A DNA stretch of 64,000 nt, from assembly GCF_039941015.1 (NCBI RefSeq), contig NZ_JBDVFI010000020.1; one strand, 5' to 3'. The number at the start of each line of letters is the position of its first letter. The first letter of the stretch is position 1. The DNA comes from Sedimentitalea sp039941015 (lineage in GTDB: Bacteria; Pseudomonadota; Alphaproteobacteria; Rhodobacterales; Rhodobacteraceae). Shown in pieces: positions 1 through 8,756 of the stretch. Below the pieces are notes generated by a model. It worked only from the letters and a program-made list of their open reading frames with translations. It made no database searches and was not told where the DNA came from. Made by a program: the position numbers and the translations under genes.

Positions 1-1185
1 CAAAATATTGCCATGCAGATCAAAGTAGCGACGCAGATGCCGTTCAACCGAGGCCGACAGTTTTTCCGCGCTGCTCTGCCCCAACACCGGTTCCATCTCG
101 GGCTGATTACCCAGCACGACCTCGACTTCGGCGCGGGTGATTTCGTCGGCGCGGCTGGTCAGGGCCAACCGGCGAATCGCATTCTCCAGCTGTCTGACAT
201 TACCGGGCCAGCTATAGGCGCGAAACATATCCAGCGCACTCTCGCTGAGCCAGCGCTTGGCCGACCCATCCCGTTCAGCACGTGACAGGAAATGTTCAGA
301 TAGCAGCCCGATATCATCAACGCGTTCGCGCAGGGCCGGCACATTCAATGTTGCACCGCTGAGCCGGTAATAGAGGTCCTTGCGCAGCCTGCCCTTTTCC
401 ATCGCCTCGGCCAGATCGCCCTGCCCGGTCGCCATAAAGCGCGGGACGTGATCCCCCGGGGCATCGATCATGCGAACGATACGCGCCTGAATTTCGTCAT
501 CGACATCCGCGACCTCGTCAATCAGGACGGTACCGCCCTTGACCCTTGCGAGGACCCTCGCAGGCCCTTCGAGCTCCTGCAGATCAGCACTTGTCACCGA
601 AATGAACGGCAGGGTTCGGCGGTCGGAAAAGTCATGGATCGCCCGCGCGATGAGGGATTTTCCGGTGCCGCTTTCGCCCGAGATCAACACCGGCAGATCG
701 GTGTTCATCACCTTGGCCACCAGCCGATATAGCGCCTGCATGATCGGTGTCCGGCCCACCAGCGGCAGATCTTCGGGGCGCTCATCGACGCTGGGTTCAA
801 CCGCTCCGGTCGGGGTGTGCCGCTTGAGGTCAAGCGCTCGCGACGTCCGCTTCATCAGGTCGGGCAGATCAAAGGGCTTGGGCAGATAATCATAGGCCTC
901 GGCCTCGGCGGCCTGAATGGCGGTCATGATCGTATTCTGCGCCGAAATCACGATTACCGGCAGACCCGGTCGGTCCTCGGCGATCTTGGGCAACATCTCC
1001 AGTCCGTTGCCATCGGGCATCATCACGTCGCTGATCACGACATCGCCCTTACCCTCGCTGACCCATCGCATCAGCGTTGTCAGCGAGCTTGTGGCGTGCA
1101 CCTTGCACCCTGCGCGGGTCAAGGCCTGCGTCAGAACCGTGCGGATCGTGCGGTCGTCATCGGCGACAAGTACCGTGCCGTCCAT
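1..1185 (-). CDS. ntrC: NtrC nitrogen-regulation response regulator (3' end cut by window edge)
   Basis: Response regulator partner of NtrB that controls nitrogen-assimilation genes. The 395 visible residues start at the ATG at 1185, which overlaps the ntrB stop by one base. An N-terminal receiver domain (VADDD acid pocket, phospho-acceptor in VISDVMMPD, lysine in LPKPFD) is followed by an AAA+ domain with Walker A GESGTGKS and Walker B GGTVLIDEV. Between these motifs there is no GAFTGA loop, the surface that touches sigma-54; the chain goes directly from LQELEG to KGGTVLIDE. This matches the Rhodobacter-type NtrC, which works with sigma-70 RNA polymerase. The C-terminal Fis-type DNA-binding helices are only just reached, so the gene is incomplete here. 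Identification is firm. Confidence 0.95.
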   Translation of the reverse strand, partial: MDGTVLVADDDRTIRTVLTQALTRAGCKVHATSSLTTLMRWVSEGKGDVVISDVMMPDGNGLEMLPKIAEDRPGLPVIVISAQNTIMTAIQAAEAEAYDYLPKPFDLPDLMKRTSRALDLKRHTPTGAVEPSVDERPEDLPLVGRTPIMQALYRLVAKVMNTDLPVLISGESGTGKSLIARAIHDFSDRRTLPFISVTSADLQELEGPARVLARVKGGTVLIDEVADVDDEIQARIVRMIDAPGDHVPRFMATGQGDLAEAMEKGRLRKDLYYRLSGATLNVPALRERVDDIGLLSEHFLSRAERDGSAKRWLSESALDMFRAYSWPGNVRQLENAIRRLALTSRADEITRAEVEVVLGNQPEMEPVLGQSSAEKLSASVERHLRRYFDLHGNIL

Positions 1186-2267
1186 CAGGAAGTCTCCTCG
1201 TTATCAAGGTTGCGGGGCACCCGCGGAAGCGAAAGGCGGAACACTGTTCGCCCGGGCACCGAAGTGACCGAGATCCAGCCACCATGGTCGGAAATGATCT
1301 TGCTCACCAACGCCAATCCAAGCCCGGTGCCGTTCTCGCGCCCGGATACGAATGGGTCAAACACGTCGGCGCGGATTTCTTCCGGCAAGCCCGGACCATC
1401 ATCGATAATCTCGACCTGGAGCGGCAGGGACTGACCGCTACCGTCGGCGCGGCGCAGGCGAAAGGAATGTTCGTAATAGCTGTGGATGCGGATATTTCCG
1501 CCGGATCGATCGGCCACTTCGGAGGCGTTTTTCAGAAGGTTCAGGATGACCTGCAACAGCTGATCCGGGTCCCCATAGGCCAATGGCAGCGACGGGTCAT
1601 AATCTTCGACGATCCGCATATGCGCGCCAAAACCAAGCAACGCAGAACGGCGCGCCCGGTCCAATACATCGTGAATGTTCACCGCGCGGAATTCGGGCGT
1701 CGACAGGTTTCCGAACTGTTCCACCTGCTCAAGAAGCTTTACGATCCGGCGTCCCTCGGCGACAATAAGATCTGTAAGTTCAAGGTCTTCTGGCGGCAAA
1801 TTCATGCTAAGTAACTGCGCAGCGCCGGTGATCCCAGCCAAGGGGTTCTTGATCTCATGCGCGAGCATTTCGGCCATCCCGATCGCTGATTGTGCGGCGG
1901 ATTTCACCGAATGGCTTTGCGTCATACGCCCGGCCAGTTCGCGCGGCGAGATCATCATGATCATCGTGGTAGGTTCGACAATCAGCGGGGCAATCTGCAA
2001 CGCGCATTGCAAGGGCGCACGGCTGCCCGACCCGACGTCGATATCATTGACAAAAAGCGGCGTGCCGTTCTTTCGAGCGCGGGCAAAGGCATCTTCGATC
2101 GGCGCATCAATTGCGATCTGGTCCCAGACCGGGGTTCCGATAACGGACTTGGCCGAGAGATTCAGGAACCCTTCGCCTGCCGAATTCACATCGATGATCT
2201 TGTCATCGGCATCGATCAGAAAGGCCGGGATGGGCAAAGAGGCCCAGATGTTTGCATCAGAGATCAT
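1185..2267 (-). CDS. ntrB: NtrB nitrogen-regulation sensor histidine kinase
   Basis: Soluble histidine kinase/phosphatase, expected to respond to PII and phosphorylate NtrC. It has 360 residues and no membrane segment. An N-terminal PAS-like domain (about 5-110) precedes the dimerisation/phosphotransfer helix with MLAHEIKNPLAG, where His137 is the phosphorylated residue. The ATPase domain follows, with N box NLLKNASEVA, G1 box IDDGPGLP and G2 box GTGLGLALV. The start ATG overlaps the stop of dusB by 4 bases and the stop overlaps ntrC, so dusB-ntrB-ntrC form one translationally coupled operon, the classical nifR3-ntrB-ntrC arrangement of Rhodobacter. Confidence 0.95.
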   Translation of the reverse strand: MISDANIWASLPIPAFLIDADDKIIDVNSAGEGFLNLSAKSVIGTPVWDQIAIDAPIEDAFARARKNGTPLFVNDIDVGSGSRAPLQCALQIAPLIVEPTTMIMMISPRELAGRMTQSHSVKSAAQSAIGMAEMLAHEIKNPLAGITGAAQLLSMNLPPEDLELTDLIVAEGRRIVKLLEQVEQFGNLSTPEFRAVNIHDVLDRARRSALLGFGAHMRIVEDYDPSLPLAYGDPDQLLQVILNLLKNASEVADRSGGNIRIHSYYEHSFRLRRADGSGQSLPLQVEIIDDGPGLPEEIRADVFDPFVSGRENGTGLGLALVSKIISDHGGWISVTSVPGRTVFRLSLPRVPRNLDNEETS

Positions 2268-3250
2268 GCGGCGGCATCCTCTGGCTGTTGGGAAAGCGCA
2301 TCAGGTAAGAGCCGCAGCACTTCTTGCGGATCTTTCGACGTCAGGATCATCCGGCGAAGTCCGGCAGGCGCACCGTCGGTATCCATATACCAACCCAGAT
2401 GTTTGCGCGCGACGCGCAGACCCAGGTCCGATCCGTAAAAGGACAACATCGCCTCATAATGCCCGCTAACAAGGCGCACCAACGCGGCACCATCTGGCAC
2501 GTCCGGCGCAGGCGCATCCCATAAATCATGCGCGATCTGCGCCAGCAGCCACGGTTTACCCTGTGCTCCGCGTCCGACCATCACACCATCGGCAGTGGAT
2601 TGTGCGAGCGCCTTGCGAGCGGTGGTCGTGCCGGTGATATCCCCATTCGCAATGACCGGAACATTGACCTGTTCCTTTACGCGAGCGATGGCCTCCCAAT
2701 CGGCGCGGCCTTTGTAGAATTGGCAGCGGGTGCGCCCGTGAATGGTGATCATCTGTACCCCCGCAGCTTCGGCGCGGCGCGCAACATCAGGCGCATTCAG
2801 ACAATCGCTGTCCCAGCCGAGTCGGGTTTTTAATGTGACCGGCACATCGACCGCCGCGACGACCGCCTCGATCAGGCGCAACGCGTGATCGGGAGTCTTC
2901 AGCAATGCAGAGCCGGAATAGCCATTGGTCACCTTTTTGGCTGGGCACCCCATATTGATGTCTATGATCGCCGCTCCCCGGTCAGCGACCTGACGGGCCG
3001 CCTCGGCCATCCAATGCGCCTCGCGCCCGGCAAGCTGAACGGCTGTGTTTGCAACATCGGCGCTCAACTCGGCCCGCTCGCGCACGCCGGGCTTGGCCTG
3101 AACCATTTCCTGACTCGCGACCATTTCGCTGACCACCAGCCCAGCACCAAAGCTCTGGACCAGGTCGCGAAACGGCCGATCGGTGATTCCGGCCATCGGT
3201 GCCAATACAACCGGAGGGGTCAGGACGGCAGTGTTTAGTCGTGGGGTCAA
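2264..3250 (-). CDS. dusB: tRNA-dihydrouridine synthase DusB (NifR3)
   Basis: Flavoenzyme that reduces uridine to dihydrouridine in tRNA D-loops using NADPH. It has 328 residues, normal for the family. Visible hallmarks are the N-terminal VLAPMAGITDRPFR, the catalytic-cysteine motif NMGCPAKKVTNG, TIHGRTRCQFYKG in the FMN-binding barrel and VMVGRGAQGKPWL near the end of the barrel. It is the first gene of the operon with ntrB and ntrC and overlaps ntrB by 4 bases. The gene was first named nifR3 in Rhodobacter because of this linkage. The 215 bases between this start and ispF must hold both divergent promoters. Confidence 0.95.
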   Translation of the reverse strand: MTPRLNTAVLTPPVVLAPMAGITDRPFRDLVQSFGAGLVVSEMVASQEMVQAKPGVRERAELSADVANTAVQLAGREAHWMAEAARQVADRGAAIIDINMGCPAKKVTNGYSGSALLKTPDHALRLIEAVVAAVDVPVTLKTRLGWDSDCLNAPDVARRAEAAGVQMITIHGRTRCQFYKGRADWEAIARVKEQVNVPVIANGDITGTTTARKALAQSTADGVMVGRGAQGKPWLLAQIAHDLWDAPAPDVPDGAALVRLVSGHYEAMLSFYGSDLGLRVARKHLGWYMDTDGAPAGLRRMILTSKDPQEVLRLLPDALSQQPEDAAA

Positions 3251-3465
3251 GCGCCCAATCCTTGTGCAGTTGCCTCCGGTTTAGAGTAGACACCCAACGC
3301 ATACAACGTTCAGCGCACGTTAACTGCCGCCACAAATTGCAGGTGCGTAAAAATTAGGCAGTATACTTGGGGTGATTGCCACAGATTGACCCACAGCCTA
3401 AACACGAAACGCAGGTTCTGCCCGGAGTCGCTCCGGTCGCAGCACGAGATTACAGAGGCATAGGC

Positions 3466-3945
3466 ATGGATATAAGGCTTGGAAACGGATTTGACGTGCA
3501 CAGGTTCGAACCTGGCAGCAACGTCACCCTGTGCGGGATCGACATTCCGTTCGATCGCGCCCTGCAAGGCCACTCCGATGCGGATGTCGGCATGCACGCG
3601 CTGACGGATGCGATTTATGGCGCCTTGGCGCGCGGTGATATTGGCCAGCACTTCCCGCCCAGCGACGATAGATGGAAAGGGGCCGCAAGCGACATCTTTC
3701 TGCGCCACGCGGTCGATCTGGCCGCCGAGATGGGCCTGACGATCAGCAATGTCGACGTCACATTGATCTGCGAAGCGCCCAAGATCGGACCACATGCGGC
3801 ATCGATGCGCGCCCGCCTTGCCGAGATCATGGGGATGGACGTCGCGCGCGTTTCCGTCAAGGCGACCACTTCGGAACGGTTGGGCTTTACCGGGCGCGGT
3901 GAAGGCATCGCGTCGATTGCCACTGCTTCGCTGGTGTCGGTATGA
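3466..3945 (+). CDS. ispF: IspF, 2-C-methyl-D-erythritol 2,4-cyclodiphosphate synthase
   Basis: Forms the cyclic diphosphate intermediate of the non-mevalonate (MEP) isoprenoid pathway. It has 159 residues, the usual length for a stand-alone IspF. Metal ligands are Asp10 and His12 in GFDVHRF and His44 in VGMHALTD; the C-terminal signature is KATTSERLGFTGRGEGIA. An in-frame ATG lies 90 bases upstream, but 3466 is chosen because the family begins with MDIRLGNGFDVH and AGAGG precedes it. No ispD domain is fused. The stop overlaps pgpA by 4 bases. Confidence 0.95.
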   Translation: MDIRLGNGFDVHRFEPGSNVTLCGIDIPFDRALQGHSDADVGMHALTDAIYGALARGDIGQHFPPSDDRWKGAASDIFLRHAVDLAAEMGLTISNVDVTLICEAPKIGPHAASMRARLAEIMGMDVARVSVKATTSERLGFTGRGEGIASIATASLVSV

Positions 3946-4442
3946 CCCGGTTGGCGCAACTTATCGCCACGGTCTGCGGTGTCGGCTATCTGCGGCCCGC
4001 ACCGGGAACATGGGGATCTCTGGTCGCCTTGCCTCTGGGTTGGCTTGTTCATCTGATCGGAGGCTTTCCGCTGTTTCTGCTGGCCATCGTTGCCACATTC
4101 TTCAAGGGGCTTTGGGCGACGCGAGTAATGACACGAGAGAGCGCGGACCACGATCCGTCCGAAATCGTCATTGACGAGGTCGCGGGTCAGTTGATTGCGC
4201 TGGCACCGCTTAGCTATTCGGCCTGGTCGATGGGTTTGAACATCACACAACTCTGGCCCGGCTGGATCGCGGCGTTTCTGTTGTTCCGCCTGTTTGATAT
4301 CAGCAAGCCTTGGCTGGTCGGTTGGGCGGACCGGCGCAATGATCCGCTCGGCGTGATGCTTGATGATGTGATTGCCGGGGTGTTTGCGGCACTTGGAGTG
4401 ATCGTCCTCGCCGGTTTGTGGCATGGGGTGATGGGATGGTAG
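3942..4442 (+). CDS. pgpA: PgpA phosphatidylglycerophosphatase A
   Basis: Inner-membrane phosphatase that turns phosphatidylglycerophosphate into phosphatidylglycerol. It has 166 residues, several hydrophobic segments and the family motifs GYLRPAPGTWGSL near the N-terminus, EIVIDEVAGQLIAL in the middle and FRLFDISKPWLVGW, followed by DDVIAGVFAAL. It sits in an ATGA overlap with ispF and overlaps the next gene by 7 bases, so the three genes are probably translated from one message. Only the shared transcript links it to isoprenoid synthesis. Confidence 0.92.
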   Translation: MTRLAQLIATVCGVGYLRPAPGTWGSLVALPLGWLVHLIGGFPLFLLAIVATFFKGLWATRVMTRESADHDPSEIVIDEVAGQLIALAPLSYSAWSMGLNITQLWPGWIAAFLLFRLFDISKPWLVGWADRRNDPLGVMLDDVIAGVFAALGVIVLAGLWHGVMGW

Positions 4443-4906
4443 ATGTCGCGTCCCTGCTCGCACGAGCCCGCAACGCGGGGCTTCGGATCGCCACCGCCGA
4501 GAGCTGTACCGGCGGAATGGTGGCCGCAGCGCTTACTGATTTTGCCGGATCATCCGATGTGGTGGACCGAGGCTTTGTCACCTACTCCAACGAGGCCAAA
4601 CAGCAGATGCTCGGGGTCAGCGCAGAAACGCTGGACCGGCTTGGAGCGGTGTCCGAAGACGTCGCCCGCGAAATGGCAGACGGCGCCCTCGCCCATGCGC
4701 CTGTAGAGTTGGCGGTATCTATCACCGGCATCGCCGGCCCAGGGGGATCAGAGTTCAAACCCGAAGGCCGGGTGTGTTTCGGGTTGGCAATGAAAGGCCA
4801 ACTGACCAAAACCGAAATCGTCGAATTCGGCGCATTGGGTCGCGCCCGGGTGCGCCGTGCGGCATGCGATCATGCGCTGACACTTCTGGCGCGCGCCCTT
4901 TCGTAG
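4436..4906 (+). CDS. pncC: CinA-type nicotinamide-nucleotide amidase (PncC)
   Basis: Deamidates nicotinamide mononucleotide in pyridine-nucleotide recycling. It has 156 residues and corresponds to the stand-alone CinA C-terminal domain. Motifs are TAESCTGGMVAAALTDFAGSS with the catalytic serine region, FVTYSNEAK and SITGIAGPGGS. The ATG at 4436 is chosen because the family starts just before the LLARAR...RIATAESCTGG stretch; an ATG 18 bases upstream is less likely. It overlaps pgpA by 7 bases and ends the ispF-pgpA-pncC run. Confidence 0.9.
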   Translation: MVDVASLLARARNAGLRIATAESCTGGMVAAALTDFAGSSDVVDRGFVTYSNEAKQQMLGVSAETLDRLGAVSEDVAREMADGALAHAPVELAVSITGIAGPGGSEFKPEGRVCFGLAMKGQLTKTEIVEFGALGRARVRRAACDHALTLLARALS

Positions 4907-5068
4907 ACAGGCTAAATTTTTGGCGTACAGCCCCGATTAACGCCTACTTTCATGTCAATACCTAAATCGCCCGCATTTTGTACCGTCCGGACGAACTTGC
5001 TTCTTTTTTCCTCGACTCGCTTTGGGGTCTATCCGCGTAATGAGGAAAACGAGGGGAGGAGCGGCATC

Positions 5069-6250
5069 ATGAATGGAGCCGATACAGCATGGATCATCGT
5101 GGCTACGGCCTTGGTCCTATTCATGACTTTGCCGGGATTGGCACTGTTTTACGGCGGGCTGGTGCGCGCACGCAACGTGCTCAGCGTATTCACGCATTGC
5201 TTTGCCATTGCATGCCTGATGAGCGTTCTGTGGCTTGTCGCAGGGTATTCCATCGCTTTTGGCGGCGGCACCTCGGGCTATTGGGGTGGTCTGGACAAGT
5301 TGCTCTTGATCGGGATGACCCCAGATGACCTTGCCGGCACCTTGCCGGAAATCCTGTTCTTTGCGTTCCAGATGACCTTTGCCATCATCACCCCGGCCTT
5401 GATCGTCGGCGCCTATGTCGAACGGATCGGGTTTGGTTTTGTGCTGGTGTTCTCAGCGCTTTGGATGCTGATTTGTTATGCGCCGGTGGTCCATTGGGTT
5501 TGGGGCGGTGGTTTTCTGTCAGATGGTGGCATCTTTGGCGAAACCGGTGTGCGGGACTTTGCCGGCGGTATCGTCGTGCATGAAACGGCTGGGCTTGCCG
5601 CCTTGGTCATCGCCTTCTTCCTCGGGCCACGCAAGAACCAGACGACACCACCGCACAACCCCGGCTTTGTAATGATCGGCGCCGCAATGCTGTGGGTCGG
5701 CTGGTTCGGATTTAACGGTGGCAGCCAGCTTGCTGCAGACGGCGGAGCCGCGATGGCGTTGACCGTGACCCATATTTCGGCCGCGACGGCATCCCTGACC
5801 TGGGCGCTGTGGGAACGGATCAAGTTCGGTAAGGCATCGCTGGTCGGCATGGTCACAGGCACGATCGCCGGACTTGCCTCGATCACCCCGGCCAGCGGCT
5901 TTGTCGGTCCGGTCGAAGCCCTGATCATCGGCGCGATTGCCGGGCTGCTGTGTCAGGAGGCTGTGGTTTTGATGCGGCAGGTTCTCAAGATCGACGATAC
6001 ACTTGATGTGTTCGCGGTTCATGGCGTCGGCGGCATTTTCGGCACGATCATGATTGCGGTGTTTGGTGCGGGCACCTGGACCGCACAGCTTGGCAGCCTC
6101 GCGATTGTCGGTGCCTTCACTCTGGTCGTTACGATCATTCTGGTGAAGGTCGTGGCGCTGATCACGCCCTTGCGGGTGGACGCGGAAACCGAAACCAACG
6201 GGCTTGACCTCGCTGTCCATGGCGAGCGTGCCTATGACATGACAAGCTGA
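5069..6250 (+). CDS. amtB: AmtB-type ammonium transporter
   Basis: Inner-membrane ammonium channel of the Amt/Mep/Rh family. From the ATG at 5069, preceded by GGGGAGGAG 7 bases upstream, it has 393 residues. It begins DTAWIIVATALVLFMTLPGL, the first transmembrane helix of the mature channel, so no separate signal peptide is present. Other signatures are FYGGLVRARNVLS, PVVHWVWGGGFL, DFAGGIVVHETAGLAALV with one pore histidine and DVFAVHGVGGIFGT with the second. About eleven hydrophobic helices can be followed. No glnK lies beside it, unlike the common glnK-amtB pair. Nitrogen control by NtrBC is likely but no operator was recognised. Confidence 0.93.
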   Translation: MNGADTAWIIVATALVLFMTLPGLALFYGGLVRARNVLSVFTHCFAIACLMSVLWLVAGYSIAFGGGTSGYWGGLDKLLLIGMTPDDLAGTLPEILFFAFQMTFAIITPALIVGAYVERIGFGFVLVFSALWMLICYAPVVHWVWGGGFLSDGGIFGETGVRDFAGGIVVHETAGLAALVIAFFLGPRKNQTTPPHNPGFVMIGAAMLWVGWFGFNGGSQLAADGGAAMALTVTHISAATASLTWALWERIKFGKASLVGMVTGTIAGLASITPASGFVGPVEALIIGAIAGLLCQEAVVLMRQVLKIDDTLDVFAVHGVGGIFGTIMIAVFGAGTWTAQLGSLAIVGAFTLVVTIILVKVVALITPLRVDAETETNGLDLAVHGERAYDMTS

Positions 6251-6262
6251 GCGAACCAAACC

Positions 6263-6286
6263 GACGGCGGGTCAAGGTCCGCCGTC
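6263..6286. terminator. GC-rich hairpin between the convergent amtB and MmgE/PrpD genes
   Basis: GACGGCGG (6263-6270) and CCGCCGTC (6279-6286) form a perfect 8-bp stem with an 8-base loop. It lies 12 bases after the amtB stop and its right arm reaches the stop codon of the minus-strand gene. There is no clear T tract on either side, so it may be a weak bidirectional terminator or an mRNA-end stabiliser. Confidence 0.5.
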
Positions 6287-7586
6287 AATCGTTCAGAAGC
6301 CCGGCAAACCCCTGAGCGCGTCCGTCACCTTTCAGGATCGACCAGGCGAGGTTTTCACGCTCTGCCCCGATCAAGAGCGTGGCTTTGCGACGGACCCGCC
6401 CTTCCCGCTCGGCCAGTTCTGGCAGGTTTTGCAGATCATGGGTGGCCTCATCGCGCACACCATCCCGGCGCAGCACTGACAGCACGGCCTGTGTCTCGCT
6501 CAGGCTGTCATCCGATTTCACGGTGATCCGATTGCGCAGTTCGATGATGCGCGGGTCGGCGCAAACCCTGTCCGAATAACTCTCCAACCGCGCGGTGTTA
6601 TACCCAACGGCCCGCATCGCCAGCACAGTTCCATAGCTGAACTTGGCCCCGAGACCGGTGGTCGGGGAGTGTTGATTGCAAACGCTCATCCAGCGGGGAT
6701 GTGTCCACACCGTCATCTCTTCGATTTCCGGTGCCGCGATATCCAGATCGCGCGCAGCTTCAAGCGCTGCGTGTAGCCCGTGGCAACAGGCATGAAACTT
6801 GTGGCTTACGGTTTCGAACAACCAGTTTTCTCCGAGACCGTCGAGCGCGATGATTTCGTTGGCCTCGCCATGGTGGGTCTCGCCAAAACCGCGCGCCCCA
6901 GCCAAGGCGTCCGGGTTCGACTGGAACCCGCGCGCTACCAACAAGGCGACCTCGACCCCGGTGCTAGCCGCAAGACCAGCGTTATACGGTTTGCCCATGG
7001 TTCCGAATTGCGCCTTGAGACCTGCAGCACGCGTTGCGATCAGCCCAAGCACCTGTGCCATATCATCTGCCGATAGCCCGAGAATGCGTCCGGCTGCCAA
7101 TCCGGCCCCGAACGCACCCGCCGTGGCGGTCTGGTGAAAGCCTGTTTGGTAGTGTGAACGTCCCAGCCATAGCCCCACGCGGATGGAGCCTTCCATGCCG
7201 ACTAGGGCGGCCTCGAGAATTTCGACGGTCGCGCAATCCCGCTGCTCTGCCAACGCCAGAACCGCCGGGAACACCGCCACCGAGGGATGACCGATATGGG
7301 CGAAATGCGTGTCGTCATAGTCAAGCGCGTGCGAAATCGTGCCATTGACCAAAGCAGCGGCACGTGCGGGCAATGCCTCTGCGCCTCCAAACACTTGCGC
7401 CTGCCCTGCTCCGCCTTCGTCTTGCGCCATCTCGCGGACAATTTTTGAAACCGGTTCTTCGGCACCCGCCCGACCAACGGCCAGCCAGTCGAGTGCTGAG
7501 AGACATGTCACGCGCTGTGCGAGGGGGCTTGCGGAAACGGGGCCTGCGGCAAAGGCGGCAAGGCGAGTTGTTAACGTGTCGGTCAT
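6285..7586 (-). CDS. MmgE/PrpD family protein
   Basis: Member of the 2-methylcitrate dehydratase/cis-aconitate decarboxylase fold family, 433 residues. Family features are an all-helical N-terminal domain with NGTISHALDYDDTHFAHIGHPS (about 80-101), the stretch RSHYQTGFHQTATAGAFGAG and AGLKAQFGTMGKPYNAGLAA, and a C-terminal lid. The neighbours (ammonium channel, RatA-like protein) are not methylcitrate-cycle genes, so a true PrpD role is not supported. Many roseobacter members of the family have no assigned substrate. It is transcribed toward amtB and ends in the shared hairpin. Confidence 0.8.
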   Translation of the reverse strand: MTDTLTTRLAAFAAGPVSASPLAQRVTCLSALDWLAVGRAGAEEPVSKIVREMAQDEGGAGQAQVFGGAEALPARAAALVNGTISHALDYDDTHFAHIGHPSVAVFPAVLALAEQRDCATVEILEAALVGMEGSIRVGLWLGRSHYQTGFHQTATAGAFGAGLAAGRILGLSADDMAQVLGLIATRAAGLKAQFGTMGKPYNAGLAASTGVEVALLVARGFQSNPDALAGARGFGETHHGEANEIIALDGLGENWLFETVSHKFHACCHGLHAALEAARDLDIAAPEIEEMTVWTHPRWMSVCNQHSPTTGLGAKFSYGTVLAMRAVGYNTARLESYSDRVCADPRIIELRNRITVKSDDSLSETQAVLSVLRRDGVRDEATHDLQNLPELAEREGRVRRKATLLIGAERENLAWSILKGDGRAQGFAGLLND

Positions 7587-7689
7587 GGCGTCACGTTACC
7601 CGTTTGGGGCGACCCGTAAAGGGTGTTTTCTCAGTTGGCGCAGACCGTGCAAGATGCACTTTGGCCCGGCTTAAGCTCGCGGCTTTGCG

Positions 7690-8142
7690 TCAGGCACCGG
7701 GTCCGTAGAGATCAGCGGCGCGTGTTTCGAATGCTCGCACGATCCGTTGCATGGCTTCGTTGAACACAAGGCCGATCACCTTTTGCAGGATCGCGTTCTT
7801 GAACTCAAAATCAACGTGAAAGGACACATCGCACCCGGTTTCCGTATCCGCGAACGACCAGTTCGACTTCATGAACTTGAAAGGGCCGTCGATATATTCT
7901 GTGTCGATTTTCTTCTGTTCGGGCCACAATGTGACCCGGCTGCCAAACCGTTCGCGAAAAACCTTGAAGCTGATCACCAGGTCCGCTTCCATCACTTCGG
8001 CCTCACCCTGCGGCGTCACACTGCGCACGCGTGCAGCGGCACACCAAGGCAGAAATTTGGGATAGGACGCAACATCGGCCACCAGATCGTACATCTGCTG
8101 GGCCGTGTAGGGCATGGGTCGGGTTTCCGAATGGGTTGGCAT
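7690..8142 (-). CDS. RatA/COQ10-like START-domain protein
   Basis: Small START/SRPBCC-fold protein of 150 residues. It contains YTAQQMYDLVADVASYPKFLPWC near the N-terminus, the family hallmark, and ends with FEFKNAILQKVIGLVFNEAMQ and a short tail. In mitochondria and alphaproteobacteria such proteins (COQ10) bind ubiquinone and help respiration; in E. coli the homologue RatA is described as a translation inhibitor. In this lineage the ubiquinone role is the safer guess. The start at 8142 has GAGG 5 bases upstream. No antitoxin-like RatB partner is adjacent. Confidence 0.82.
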   Translation of the reverse strand: MPTHSETRPMPYTAQQMYDLVADVASYPKFLPWCAAARVRSVTPQGEAEVMEADLVISFKVFRERFGSRVTLWPEQKKIDTEYIDGPFKFMKSNWSFADTETGCDVSFHVDFEFKNAILQKVIGLVFNEAMQRIVRAFETRAADLYGPGA

Positions 8143-8219
8143 ATCCTCGGCACCGGCAGTTCAGGGATGACAGTGGCGCGTCATGTCGTATGGTTGGGCC
8201 AAAAGATCAAGGGGCGACC

Positions 8220-8756
8220 ATGTCAAAGCGGCCATATGTCATCGATGAACTGATTTCTGCCAAGGCGATTGCCGCGCGGATCGAAGAGCTGTGCCGCGAC
8301 ATTCGCGCGGAATTTGACGGCACCGACAAACTTGTCGTGGTCGGGCTGTTGCGGGGCAGTTTTGTCTTTATCGCCGATCTAGTGCGCGAGTTAGATATGC
8401 CGATTGAGGTCGATTTCCTCGAGGCGTCATCCTATGGAGACAGCACCGAGAGCAGTCGAGAAGTGCGCATTCTCAAAGACTTGAGAGGTGCAATTGAAGG
8501 ACGTGACGTGCTGGTTGTTGAAGATATCGTTGACACCGGGCACACGTTGAATCACGTCATCGGCCTGCTGAACAGCCGCAAACCCGCGCGCCTGAAATCC
8601 ATTGCGTTATTGGACAAGCCGAGCCGGAGAGAAGTCGATTTTCGCGCCGACTGGATCGGGTTCGAAATCCCGGACGAGTTCGTCGTCGGATATGGCATTG
8701 ATTTTGCCCAACGTAATCGCAACCTGCCATTTATCGGCAAGGTCCGGTTCACCTAG
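8220..8756 (+). CDS. hpt: Hypoxanthine phosphoribosyltransferase
   Basis: Purine-salvage enzyme that converts hypoxanthine or guanine plus PRPP to the nucleotide. It has 178 residues. Evidence is VVGLLRGSFVFIADLVREL near the N-terminus, the PRPP-binding loop DVLVVEDIVDTGHTL and the DFRADWIGFEIPDEFVVGYG segment that contacts the base. The ATG at 8220 is preceded by a weak AGGGGCG. Its TAG stop (8754-8756) shares the tetranucleotide CTAG with the stop of the convergent LysR gene. Confidence 0.93.
   Translation: MSKRPYVIDELISAKAIAARIEELCRDIRAEFDGTDKLVVVGLLRGSFVFIADLVRELDMPIEVDFLEASSYGDSTESSREVRILKDLRGAIEGRDVLVVEDIVDTGHTLNHVIGLLNSRKPARLKSIALLDKPSRREVDFRADWIGFEIPDEFVVGYGIDFAQRNRNLPFIGKVRFT

Noticed and set aside
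3500..3515. GGTTCGAACC-like T-arm signal suggesting a tRNA
   Set aside because: It lies inside ispF and encodes RFEP; no cloverleaf can be built around it.
7690..8142. RatA toxin of a toxin-antitoxin pair
   Set aside because: No antitoxin gene is adjacent and the alphaproteobacterial relatives are better explained as ubiquinone-binding COQ10-type proteins.
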